In this document: positions 41,672 through 50,346 of the stretch, piece after piece
How positions within the stretch are numbered: position 1 is the stretch's first letter
Layout: the number at the start of each line of letters is the position of its first letter
Made by a program: the position numbers and the translations under genes
NCBI GenBank assembly: GCA_947448135.1
Contig: CANFLZ010000003.1
Span: 24,503 to 88,502 of the forward strand
Source: Flavobacteriales bacterium
Lineage (GTDB): Bacteria > Bacteroidota > Bacteroidia > Flavobacteriales_D > Sanyastnellaceae
Direction of reading: 5' to 3'
Length of the DNA: 64,000 nucleotides
The notes under the pieces: model-generated
Told to the model about the DNA's origin: nothing
What the model saw: the letters and a program-made list of their open reading frames with translations, nothing else
Database searches by the model: none

Positions 41672-44600
41672 TAATTTTCAGAAATAGAGAATTCAATATT
41701 GGGAACGCTGCGCAAAAAATCAAGAACTTCATCGGTCATTGGGATTTTGGTTTTTGTTCCAGATAACAACGTCATTGGCCCTTCATCATTATATATTTTT
41801 ATCCGAACTTGGGCATTCCCAGTTGGATTGGGTTGTAAATTTTTGTCCATCATTTCCACCCATTCATCGTTGACAAATGCCTGATGTATTTGGATGTTTA
41901 AGAATTTTCCAAGTTTAGAACGAACTTCACTGAGCAAGTCTACTCTAGAAATTTTAAATTCTAATTCTTCGGGTCCGTTGCTGTCTTTTCGTTGCCAACG
42001 GGCTGCGGATCTTCCTACTAAAATCACAGGATAGTTGTCACTGAGAAAAGGTTTCAACTTGATGTATTCTTCTCCAAAAAGATTAAATTCTCGTGAACCA
42101 GAAAAATCCTCTAATGCGAAGGTGCCAAAAGGTTTGCCCGTTTTAGAAATTCGGTGCTGCACGTTTTTAATCATGCCAGGGAGCTTTAATTCTCTTCCCT
42201 GTATGGCTTTCAAATCTTCTAATAATTCAAGTCCTCCACGTGAGCAGAAGTTGTCTATTTCCATCTTGTAATCATCCAAAGGATGACCGCTCAAAAAGAT
42301 ACCGGCTACATCTTTTTCATGAGCCAATTGCGTGAAGGTGTCCCAAGGTTGGTGCTGCGGCACAGCGGGGATTTGAATTTCATTGTCTTGGCTATCACCA
42401 AACAATGTAGCCATGGAGTTATTTTGATCTTCTCTGCACGCATTGCCATACTTGATCAACGTTTCGATGAAAGTCGCATTTTTTCCGTCTGGTGTGAAAT
42501 ACGCAGAACGGCTGATGCCAAATGAATCCATGGCACCGCTCATGACCAACCCCTCAATGACACGTTTGTTGCTGGTTCTGGAATCAACCCGTTTCATGAA
42601 ATCAAAAACGGATTCAAAAATCCCTTTTTTGCGCTCAGATACAATACTTTCAACGGCACTTTCTCCAACCCCTTTTACGGCAGCCAAACCAAAACGAATT
42701 TCTCCTTTTGGATTCACATTAAAGAACGCATCCGATTCATTGACGTCGGGACCCATCACGGGCAATTTATTTTTCTTGCAATCTTGTATGAAAAAAGTAA
42801 CTTGTTTCAAATCACTCAATGATCCCGTCATCGCCGCTGCCATGTACTCCGCAGGATAGTTGGCTTTTAAATAACCAGTTTGAAAAGCAATCCAAGCATA
42901 GCAAGTGGAGTGGGATTTGTTGAATGCGTAACTCGCAAAGGCTTCCCAGTCGGTCCAAATTTTTTCCAGTTTGTCTTTGGGATGACCATTGCTTGTGGCG
43001 CCCTCCATGAACAAACCTTTCATCTTATCCAACTCTTCCTTCAACTTTTTTCCCATCGCCTTTCTCAAACTATCGGCCTGACCTTTTGTAAAGTTGGCTA
43101 GTTTTTGAGACAGCAACATGACCTGCTCCTGGTAAACGGTAATGCCATAGGTGTCCTTCAAATACTCCTCCATTTCTGGTAAATCATATTGAATAGGCTC
43201 GATTCCGTGTTTACGTTTGATAAACGATGGAATGTATTCCATAGGACCTGGACGGTACAAGGCATTCATCGCAATCAAATCTTCAAAAACAGTTGGTTTC
43301 AAATCTTTCAAATGTTTTTGCATGCCGGGACTTTCATACTGGAATATGCTGACTGTATCACCGCGTTGAAAGAGTTGGAATGTCTTGGCATCATCCAATG
43401 GGATATTCTCAATGTCGATGTCAATATTGTGCCTTTCTTTGATGATTTTTAGTGCATTTTTGATGATGGTCAATGTCTTTAATCCCAAGAAGTCCATCTT
43501 GAGCAGACCAGCCTTTTCTACGACATCGTTGTCAAATTGTGTGCACCACATATCGCTGTCTTTGGCTGTGGCAACAGGAACAAATTGATCGATGGGGCCC
43601 GGAGTGATGATGACACCGCATGCATGAATTCCAGTATTTCTTACCGAACCTTCTAGCATCGAGGCCAACTTGACTACACCGCCCTCAGGGGATGATTCGG
43701 TCGATAAAAACTGCAATCTTTTGACATTCTCCAAGAATTCTTTGCCGTAGGCCTTCTCCAATTCCTTGTGGTCTTTTTTGACAATCTCTTTCAATTTGGC
43801 ATTGTCTGGAATTAATTTGGCGATGCGGTCTGTATCACTCAAAGGCAGTTCCATCACACGGCCTGAATCACGCATCGCAGACTTGGCAGCCATAGATCCA
43901 TAGGTGATAATCTGAGCGACCGCGTTTTTAGAATATTTGTTGCGCACATACTCGATTACTTTGCCTCTACCTTCATCATCAAAGTCGATGTCGATATCGG
44001 GCATACTCACACGTTCCGGATTCAAGAATCGCTCAAAAAGCAAATCATATTTGATGGGATCGACGTTGGTAATTCCAATACAATAGGCAACTGCCGAGCC
44101 TGCGGCGGATCCACGACCGGGACCTACGCTGACGCCCATTTCACGCGCCTTGTTGCAAAAGTCTTGAACGATCAAGAAGTAACCTGGGTAACCAGTATGC
44201 GCGATGGTTTTTAATTCAAATTCCAGACGTTCCTCAATTTCAGGAGTAATGGTGCCGTATCTTTTTTTAGCGCCTTCAAAGGTGAGGTGTTTTAAAAATG
44301 CATTTTCTCCTCGTTTTTGTCCATCTACTTCATCTTGTGGATCGATGAACTCTTCTGGAATGTCAAATTTGGGAAGCAATATATCTCTGCCCAACGAATA
44401 TTTTTCGCAGCGTTCTGCAATTCGAACAGTCTCTTCAATCGCTTCTGGTAAATCTTGAAACAATGCAGACATTTCTGCAGGAGTTTTGATGTAGAATTCA
44501 TCATTGGGAAAACCAAATCGAAATTCGCGTCCTCTTTTTCCAATGTATTTTTTGGGTTTGGAAACGCTCTCACCGTCTTTCACACAGAGCAATGCATCTT

Positions 44601-45969
44601 GTGCACTGGCCTCGCTTCTTTCGGTATAATACGTGTTGTTGGATGCGAAGTAAGGAACGTTGTGTTTTTTACAAAACCGCAAAAGGGTTTCATTCACCAC
44701 ATCTTCTTCTTCGACGCCGTGACGCAATAACTCAGCATAAAAATTTCCTTCGAAATTGTTTTTCCACCATAGAAAAGCTTCTTCAGCTCTTTCCTCACCA
44801 ACATTTAATATGAGGTAGGGAATTTCTCCCCAAAGTCCTCCGGTTGAGAAAATCAAATCTTCTTTGTATTGAAGCAATGTGTCTCGGTCGATACGGGGCA
44901 CGTAGTAAAATCCTTCGGTGTATGCGATACTGGAAAGCTTGGCCAGATTGTGATATCCTTTTTTGCTGATGGCCAACATCACAATGCTGAAACCGTCATC
45001 TTTCGATTCTTTATTGAGACGGTCTTTGCAAACGTTGAGTTCACATCCAATGATGGCCTTCATGGAAGTGCCATTTTTTTTATTGGCTTTTTCAACCTCT
45101 TGATTGAATACAAACGCAGACATCATATTGCCATGCTCTGTGATAGCAATGGCGGGAGATTGAAGTTCGAATGCTTTTTTGACAATTGATGAAATCTCGC
45201 TGGTACTCTGTAAAACGGAAAATTGTGAATGAACGTGTAAATGAACAAATTGTGCTTCGGAGTGAATTGGCTCCGTGCTAATCTCCGTGGGGGCTGTTGT
45301 TGAATTGTTGTTGTTTTTTTCTACAACGAAATTACTGGCCTTTAATTCTGGAGCTTGGTATTGGTAAGATATAATTTCTGCCGCTTCTGGTGTAGTAATT
45401 ACCTTTCTTTCCAACATCGCAAAGAAACTTCTTGTCGTGGCTTCAACGTCATATGCTGCATCGTGGGCTTCTACCATCGGGGAATTGAAAAGTTTCAAAT
45501 ACAACTCTCCCAATGTTGGCCATTTGAATTTTCCTCCTTTACCTCCGGGAATCGCACAAAAATCTGTTCCCCATTCTTTGGTATCGAGTTTGGCAAATTG
45601 AGTCAAATCCATTTCAAAACCAGCACGCAAAAACTCCGCACCCATCACATTGATATCGAATTCAATGTTGTGACCAACCAAATATTTTGCTTTCTGCACA
45701 TCAGCAGCAAATTGCTCGATGACCATTTTCAAATCGCTACCTTCTGCCATGGCACGCTCGGTAGTAATACCATGCACTTTAACGGCATTAAAGGGAATGC
45801 TAAAACCCTCCGGTTTGATGATGATATTTTGCGCAGATATCAATCGACCATCCGCTTCATGCAATTGCCAGGCGATTTGAACTGCACGTGGCCAGTTATT
45901 TAAATCGCTGATGGGAGCATTGTAATTCAGCGGAAGTCCTGTTGTTTCTGTGTCAAATATGATATACAT
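41671..45969 (-). CDS. dnaE: DNA polymerase III alpha subunit with fused N-terminal proofreading exonuclease
   Basis: The main replicative polymerase, 1432 residues. Residues 1-~185 form a DnaQ-type 3'-5' exonuclease with all three motifs: FDTETTGLP (Asp6, Glu8), GHNIEFDIN and HDAAYDVEAT. A linker rich in Asn and Thr leads to the PHP domain (HLHVHSQFSVLQSTS). The polymerase core has GPGRGSAAGSAVAYC and the catalytic PDIDIDFDDEGR, then helix-hairpin-helix and an OB domain (GMIKNVQHRISKTGKPFG). The exonuclease looks active. It lies 18 bases after the MATE gene and overlaps the peptidase gene by 1 base. Confidence 0.96.
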   Translation of the reverse strand: MYIIFDTETTGLPLNYNAPISDLNNWPRAVQIAWQLHEADGRLISAQNIIIKPEGFSIPFNAVKVHGITTERAMAEGSDLKMVIEQFAADVQKAKYLVGHNIEFDINVMGAEFLRAGFEMDLTQFAKLDTKEWGTDFCAIPGGKGGKFKWPTLGELYLKLFNSPMVEAHDAAYDVEATTRSFFAMLERKVITTPEAAEIISYQYQAPELKASNFVVEKNNNNSTTAPTEISTEPIHSEAQFVHLHVHSQFSVLQSTSEISSIVKKAFELQSPAIAITEHGNMMSAFVFNQEVEKANKKNGTSMKAIIGCELNVCKDRLNKESKDDGFSIVMLAISKKGYHNLAKLSSIAYTEGFYYVPRIDRDTLLQYKEDLIFSTGGLWGEIPYLILNVGEERAEEAFLWWKNNFEGNFYAELLRHGVEEEDVVNETLLRFCKKHNVPYFASNNTYYTERSEASAQDALLCVKDGESVSKPKKYIGKRGREFRFGFPNDEFYIKTPAEMSALFQDLPEAIEETVRIAERCEKYSLGRDILLPKFDIPEEFIDPQDEVDGQKRGENAFLKHLTFEGAKKRYGTITPEIEERLEFELKTIAHTGYPGYFLIVQDFCNKAREMGVSVGPGRGSAAGSAVAYCIGITNVDPIKYDLLFERFLNPERVSMPDIDIDFDDEGRGKVIEYVRNKYSKNAVAQIITYGSMAAKSAMRDSGRVMELPLSDTDRIAKLIPDNAKLKEIVKKDHKELEKAYGKEFLENVKRLQFLSTESSPEGGVVKLASMLEGSVRNTGIHACGVIITPGPIDQFVPVATAKDSDMWCTQFDNDVVEKAGLLKMDFLGLKTLTIIKNALKIIKERHNIDIDIENIPLDDAKTFQLFQRGDTVSIFQYESPGMQKHLKDLKPTVFEDLIAMNALYRPGPMEYIPSFIKRKHGIEPIQYDLPEMEEYLKDTYGITVYQEQVMLLSQKLANFTKGQADSLRKAMGKKLKEELDKMKGLFMEGATSNGHPKDKLEKIWTDWEAFASYAFNKSHSTCYAWIAFQTGYLKANYPAEYMAAAMTGSLSDLKQVTFFIQDCKKNKLPVMGPDVNESDAFFNVNPKGEIRFGLAAVKGVGESAVESIVSERKKGIFESVFDFMKRVDSRTSNKRVIEGLVMSGAMDSFGISRSAYFTPDGKNATFIETLIKYGNACREDQNNSMATLFGDSQDNEIQIPAVPQHQPWDTFTQLAHEKDVAGIFLSGHPLDDYKMEIDNFCSRGGLELLEDLKAIQGRELKLPGMIKNVQHRISKTGKPFGTFALEDFSGSREFNLFGEEYIKLKPFLSDNYPVILVGRSAARWQRKDSNGPEELEFKISRVDLLSEVRSKLGKFLNIQIHQAFVNDEWVEMMDKNLQPNPTGNAQVRIKIYNDEGPMTLLSGTKTKIPMTDEVLDFLRSVPNIEFSISEN

Positions 45970-45987
45970 GATGTTCTTTAATACAAA

Positions 45988-47319
45988 TTAAACGGTTTGA
46001 TTTTTCCAATTTCCCCAACGTAAAAATACGGCGGAACAGATTCCTAAAATTACAAAATAGAGGTAGTCGGCTGTCCACAAATAGTGCACTTCCCATTGGG
46101 TGTAGTGAACCATTGTCCAAACAAATACAACATACGAAAACGAAGTAATCACTTCGATCCAAAATCCAGCGAGGGTATTCCCGCTACCTTCCACTACAGC
46201 CAATAGAATAGAAGTGAAACTATAAATGACCATGGCCGGAACGATGATCCGCATTGTCAGAATAGTCAGTCGGGTAGTTTCAGGATCTTCGGTGAATTGA
46301 GCAGTGATCCATTCTGGATAGATCCATAGTCCATGCGATAGGATGAGTATCCCCGTTAGATTGAGCAGAATTACCTTAATAACGAACTTTTTTAAATCCT
46401 CCCATCTTTGTTCTGCGAGTAGTGCTGAGGTGTAGGTTCGCGTAGCGGCAGAAAATCCCATGACGCTCACCCAGGCAAGCATATACATGTTGCGAACAAT
46501 AAACGCAGACTGCAACGACTCTGGTCCGCGTTTGGCGACGAGCGTGTAAAACGCAAGCCAAACGCCCAAAGCGATCAACATTTGAAAAACAATCGGAAGC
46601 CCCAGTTTCAAAATATGCGAGGCTTCGTTGAAAAGTGGAGTCCACAATTTTTTCAATTGCGGGCCGGCATATTTAAAACTGTAGGTAAGAATAAATAGGA
46701 ATGCGATGGTTTCTGCAGATAAAGTTGCCAATGCAGCGCCCTGGACACCCATCGGCTGTATTCCCAAACCGCCATACACGAGCCAATAATCCAAGATGAT
46801 GTTTCCAATGGATGTTATGAGCATGGTATATAGTACAACACGTGTTTTGGCGATTCCCGTCCAATAGGCCTGAAGAATCAAGGTAGGCGTGTATACCCAA
46901 AATCCCCATTCTCGAGTGAACAGAAATGCATACATGTATTGTCGAATTTCTGGATGTTCAATATTGTGCTCAATAAATAAGGGCACAGCAAAATGCATGA
47001 GCGACCATTGAATTGTAGCAATGCAGATGCCCATGATCCATCCGTTGCGCATGGTGGTATTCATCTTATCCCAATGATTTTCACCGAAACGACGCGCTAT
47101 AATAATTTGAAGGGCACTGCTAATTCCAGTGGTGATCATGATCAATGTGATATAGAGCAAGCCAATGTAGGACACTGCGCTCATGGCATTGCCTGAAATT
47201 TTAGCAACGAAGTAGTTGTCTGTAAATGCAACAAAAAATTGAATGAACGCGCCAAGACTCATGGGCAATGCCACCTTTAAAAGGTCGGATGTTTTGATGG
47301 AAAGCGAAGATTCATTCAT
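45988..47319 (-). CDS. MATE-family efflux transporter
   Basis: A 443-residue protein with about twelve transmembrane helices in two similar halves, as in Na+- or H+-driven multidrug exporters. Typical family segments are VALPMSLGAFIQFFVAFTDNYF, MSAVSYIGLLY and, at the start of the second half, LKLGLPIVFQMLIALGVWLAF. The substrate is unknown. It is the first gene of the leftward run that continues into dnaE; the short gap of 18 bases suggests a shared transcript. Confidence 0.92.
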   Translation of the reverse strand: MNESSLSIKTSDLLKVALPMSLGAFIQFFVAFTDNYFVAKISGNAMSAVSYIGLLYITLIMITTGISSALQIIIARRFGENHWDKMNTTMRNGWIMGICIATIQWSLMHFAVPLFIEHNIEHPEIRQYMYAFLFTREWGFWVYTPTLILQAYWTGIAKTRVVLYTMLITSIGNIILDYWLVYGGLGIQPMGVQGAALATLSAETIAFLFILTYSFKYAGPQLKKLWTPLFNEASHILKLGLPIVFQMLIALGVWLAFYTLVAKRGPESLQSAFIVRNMYMLAWVSVMGFSAATRTYTSALLAEQRWEDLKKFVIKVILLNLTGILILSHGLWIYPEWITAQFTEDPETTRLTILTMRIIVPAMVIYSFTSILLAVVEGSGNTLAGFWIEVITSFSYVVFVWTMVHYTQWEVHYLWTADYLYFVILGICSAVFLRWGNWKNQTV

Positions 47320-47350
47320 TTGTTCTGCAATTTAGCGCTAACACACTACG

Positions 47351-47460
47351 TGAAATCGCGGTTTTTATGGGGTTGAGAACGTGTAGAACTCAATGAAATC
47401 GCGGTTTTTGAGGGGTTGTAGGGGGTGGTTTTCAACAAAATCAGGCATTTTTCAACAAAA
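47351..47460. repeat. Paired direct repeats upstream of hup
   Basis: A 25-base element occurs twice, at 47351-47375 and 47394-47418, with two mismatches (core TGAAATCGCGGTTTTT, then GGGGTTG), 43 bases apart. A second element, TTTTCAACAAAA, occurs at 47429-47440 and 47449-47460, 20 bases apart. They fill the gap between the MATE and HU genes and lie just upstream of the hup promoter; they could be binding sites. Confidence 0.75.
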
Positions 47461-47483
47461 ACGAATGAAAGTGCTTGGTGCAC

Positions 47484-47515
47484 TTGCGTTTCAGAATTTT
47501 CTGCTTTTACATTTG
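47484..47515 (+). promoter_or_regulatory. Promoter of hup
   Basis: TACATTTG at 47508-47515 is a full -7 match. A TTG at 47484-47486 lies 21 bases upstream. Transcription would begin near 47521, giving a leader of about 32 bases rich in A before the ATG. Confidence 0.65.
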
Positions 47516-47552
47516 TCTAGTTCACACATTACTAACCTTAAAAAAATAACAA

Positions 47553-47822
47553 ATGAACAAAGCAGAATTGATCGACGCTATCGCAGGTAACGCGAAGTTG
47601 TCAAAGGCTGATGCTAAAAGAGCATTAGATGGTTTCATCGAAGTAACTACTAAAGCCTTGAAAAAAGGTGACCGTATTGGTTTAGTAGGTTTCGGTTCTT
47701 TCAGCGTAACTAAGCGCGCTGCTCGTATCGGTCGTAACCCACAAACTGGTAAAGAGATCAAAATCAAAGCTAAAAACGTTGTACGTTTCAAAGCTGGTTC
47801 TGAATTGGCTGCTAAAGTGTAA
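47553..47822 (+). CDS. hup: HU-family DNA-binding protein
   Basis: An 89-residue histone-like protein that bends and compacts DNA. It starts [20 protein letters not shown] and has the signature [21 protein letters not shown] with the DNA-intercalating Pro in the arm. Length is standard. Codon choice is very biased (GGT, GCT, CGT, AAA) compared with neighbours, fitting very high expression. It has a strong promoter and a strong terminator, so it is a single-gene transcript. Confidence 0.97.
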   Translation: MNKAELIDAIAGNAKLSKADAKRALDGFIEVTTKALKKGDRIGLVGFGSFSVTKRAARIGRNPQTGKEIKIKAKNVVRFKAGSELAAKV

Positions 47823-47838
47823 TCCACTCAACAGTAGG

Positions 47839-47870
47839 AAAGCCGTTCCGCAAGGGACGGCTTTTTTTTT
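47839..47870 (+). terminator. Terminator of hup
   Basis: AAAGCCGTTCC and GGGACGGCTTT close a GCAA tetraloop, followed by a run of T. The next gene starts 6 bases after the T-run. Confidence 0.93.
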
Positions 47871-47875
47871 ATCCG

Positions 47876-48559
47876 ATGAAAAGTTTATCCATTACTCATA
47901 AAAGAGAATTGCTTCAGCGATTTGAGGAAGTACTTACACCTGATCGGATCTCGCGATTTGAGCAGGTGTGGAATCAGAGAAATCCTTGCGTTCGATTGAT
48001 ATTAGAGAATATCTATCAAGCCCTCAATGCCAGTGCTATTCTGAGAACAGCAGATGCCCTGGGCATACATCATTTGCATGTTGTCGAGAATGAACATCCA
48101 TGGACCATCAATCGGAAAATTGCAAAAGGTGCTTTGGATTGGTTGGAAATTGAACATTCTAAAGATATCGCTGCGACCATAATGGACCTCAAAAGCAAAG
48201 GCTTTGAAATAGCAGTCACCGATGTGTCTGACGATGCAATTTCAATTTATGATTATCGTCCTCAAAAGTCAGTTGCGGTTTTAATGGGTACTGAACTGAC
48301 GGGTATTTCTCAAACTGCCCGAGAAATGGCAGATGTGTCATTGGTCATCCCCATGATGGGTTTTACGCAAAGTCTAAATGTATCAGTAGCCGCGGGTATT
48401 GTATTGTCTCAAATTTCTCCCAGTACCAGAAGTTTACGAGAGCATTTCTCCTTCTCGGAAGAGCAAAAATTAGATGCTTTTTTGCATTGGTCTAAAAATT
48501 CTATTTATTGGAGTGATTCCATTGTTCAGAAGTTTATGGAGGAAAACGCGCTGCTGTAA
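47876..48559 (+). CDS. trmH: SpoU-family RNA 2'-O-methyltransferase, TrmH-like
   Basis: A 227-residue SPOUT methyltransferase, probably the enzyme that methylates the ribose of G18 in tRNA. Motif 1 is NASAILRTADALGIHHLHVV, motif 2 VAVLMGTELTGIS and motif 3 VIPMMGFTQSLNVSVAAGI, the knot that binds S-adenosylmethionine. An N-terminal extension and C-terminal helix match TrmH rather than TrmL. It begins 6 bases after the hup terminator with no visible promoter, so expression may depend on read-through. A hairpin terminator follows. Confidence 0.88.
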   Translation: MKSLSITHKRELLQRFEEVLTPDRISRFEQVWNQRNPCVRLILENIYQALNASAILRTADALGIHHLHVVENEHPWTINRKIAKGALDWLEIEHSKDIAATIMDLKSKGFEIAVTDVSDDAISIYDYRPQKSVAVLMGTELTGISQTAREMADVSLVIPMMGFTQSLNVSVAAGIVLSQISPSTRSLREHFSFSEEQKLDAFLHWSKNSIYWSDSIVQKFMEENALL

Positions 48560-48586
48560 CCATTGATTTTATTGGTTTTTTTGATT

Positions 48587-48609
48587 ATGCGCTGTTAAGC
48601 GCATTTTTT
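48587..48609 (+). terminator. Terminator of trmH
   Basis: ATGCGCT and AGCGCAT close a GTTA loop, followed by six T bases. Confidence 0.85.
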
Positions 48610-48661
48610 ATGCTTTGTATTTTCAGACAAATTCAATTATGTTCGAAGTCTATTTGATTTC

Positions 48662-49540
48662 ATGAAAACATTTCCTTTTACTTCAGAACTGGGTTGGTCG
48701 GTTAGCCGCTACGATGTCTTTCAATCGTGCAAGCGCAAGTATTATTATCAATATTACGCCAAGTTCGACGAGCCGGCTATTCGGGATCGAGCACTGTATT
48801 TAAAATCGATGACCACCGTTCCTTTGGAAATTGGCAATATTGCGCATGATGTGATGGAGAGCATTCTGCACCGTTTGATTAAATCGAGTCAGCCAGTGGA
48901 TATGGATCGACTCAAAGTTTTCGTGCGCAATCGCACACAGGAATATGTGTCGAGTAAAAAGTTTTTGGAGGTTCATTACAAGGAGTTGGAGAGCATTGAT
49001 TGGGAGCCTTTGGCGGATAGGGCTTTTGCGTCGATTCAAAACATTGTTACCTCACAACGTTTTGAGTGGATATTGAATTTGCCGCAACAATCGAAGGATC
49101 AATGGATGATTGAACCGTCAGGTTTTGGTGAAACCAGAATTGAAGGGATGAAGGCCTATTGTAAAGTTGATTTCATGCTTCCCCATGATGACACCATCTA
49201 TATCATGGATTGGAAAACAGGAAAGCCTGATCCTGAAAAACATCGAAAGCAGTTGATTGGATATTCCTTATTTGCGAGTTATCATTTTGAAGGCCGATTC
49301 GCCAATATCATACCGATGGTTTGCTATGTCAAGGAGAGCTATGAAGAGGTTCAACCTGAAATTTCAGGTGAGGATATCGCGCAGTTTGTAGATACAGTTA
49401 GACGCGAGAGTTTGGAAATGAAGGGTTATAATTTGGACGAGATGAAAAATACTCCTAAGGTGAAGTCATCATTCCCTTTAACCGAACAGGCTTCTTCCTG
49501 TCGCTTTTGTGAATATCGCGAATTGTGTGATCGCGGATGA
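48662..49540 (+). CDS. PD-(D/E)XK nuclease with a Cas4/AddB-like iron-sulfur cysteine set
   Basis: A 292-residue stand-alone nuclease of the RecB/Cas4 type. The N terminus SVSRYDVFQSCKRKYYYQYY holds Cys23 and the usual helix. Then come IGNIAHDVMESIL with His62, KVDFMLP with Asp170, MDWKTGK with Asp183 and Lys185, and Gln197 in KQLIGYSLF, completing the active site. The end, SCRFCEYRELC, gives Cys280, Cys283 and Cys289, which with Cys23 form the C..C-x2-C-x5-C pattern of an iron-sulfur cluster. No cas genes or helicase are adjacent. Biological role unknown; DNA repair is possible. Confidence 0.88.
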   Translation: MKTFPFTSELGWSVSRYDVFQSCKRKYYYQYYAKFDEPAIRDRALYLKSMTTVPLEIGNIAHDVMESILHRLIKSSQPVDMDRLKVFVRNRTQEYVSSKKFLEVHYKELESIDWEPLADRAFASIQNIVTSQRFEWILNLPQQSKDQWMIEPSGFGETRIEGMKAYCKVDFMLPHDDTIYIMDWKTGKPDPEKHRKQLIGYSLFASYHFEGRFANIIPMVCYVKESYEEVQPEISGEDIAQFVDTVRRESLEMKGYNLDEMKNTPKVKSSFPLTEQASSCRFCEYRELCDRG

Positions 49541-49566
49541 ATCCATAATTTGTGTAACATTGAACC

Positions 49567-50346
49567 ATGAAAATCTCTGTTATTCAAACGGTATTGAGTT
49601 GGGAGTCACCAGCGAAAAATTTTTTACGACTTGAGGGTGTTTTAAGTCGTTTGGCAAAATCAGATGTGGTGGTACTGCCAGAAATGTTTACCACTGGATT
49701 TACCATGAATACAGCCGTTTTGGAGCGATACGCTTCTGATTGCTCTGCTGTGGAGTGGATGCGGAAATGGTCCAAAGATTTGGATGCAGTCATCACTGGA
49801 AGTGTGGCTTTCAATATCGAATCGGGTGCGGTAAATCGATTGATTTGGATGCGTCCTGATGGTACATTTGATTTTTATGACAAAAAGCATGCGTTTACTT
49901 TTGGCGGTGAGCATGAGCATTATCAAACGGGAAGTCAACGCATTATTGAACATTGGAGAGGATGGAATTTTTGTCCTTTGATTTGCTATGATTTGCGCTT
50001 TCCTGTTTGGAGTAGAAATACTTTTCAGCACGGTGCCCCTGCTTACGATGTTTTAATTTATGTAGCCAATTGGCCTTCTGTGCGCAGAGAAGCATGGAAT
50101 ACTCTTTTAAAGGCACGGGCCATTGAAAACTTGGCGTACACGGTTGGTGTCAATCGGGTGGGAACCGATCCCAAAGAAAATGTTTATTCAGGTGATTCTG
50201 CTGTTATTGACTTTAAAGGCAACGTGATTTGGTCGCAGGCGGATACAGCTGAAGCATGTACCATCACCTTGAACAAAGAGGAGTTGGATGAGTTTAGAAA
50301 AAAATTCCCCGCACTTCAAGACGGCGATTCTTTTCAATTGCTTTGA
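49567..50346 (+). CDS. Nitrilase-family hydrolase, omega-amidase-like
   Basis: A 259-residue carbon-nitrogen hydrolase. The catalytic triad is visible: Glu in VVVLPEMFTTGF, Lys in DKKHAFTFGGEHEHY and Cys in PLICYDLRFPVWSRN. The YDLRFPVWSRN and AFTFGGEHEHYQTG segments match the YafV/omega-amidase branch, which hydrolyses 2-oxoglutaramate or related amides in amino acid salvage. The final 13 bases overlap the converging aroB gene. Confidence 0.88.
   Translation: MKISVIQTVLSWESPAKNFLRLEGVLSRLAKSDVVVLPEMFTTGFTMNTAVLERYASDCSAVEWMRKWSKDLDAVITGSVAFNIESGAVNRLIWMRPDGTFDFYDKKHAFTFGGEHEHYQTGSQRIIEHWRGWNFCPLICYDLRFPVWSRNTFQHGAPAYDVLIYVANWPSVRREAWNTLLKARAIENLAYTVGVNRVGTDPKENVYSGDSAVIDFKGNVIWSQADTAEACTITLNKEELDEFRKKFPALQDGDSFQLL

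Noticed and set aside
45355..45903. 182-codon frame antisense to dnaE
   Set aside because: dnaE has intact motifs throughout this part, and the antisense product looks random.
48662..49540. CRISPR-associated cas4
   Set aside because: No cas1, cas2 or repeat-spacer array is in the window; the fold and Cys pattern are shared with repair nucleases.
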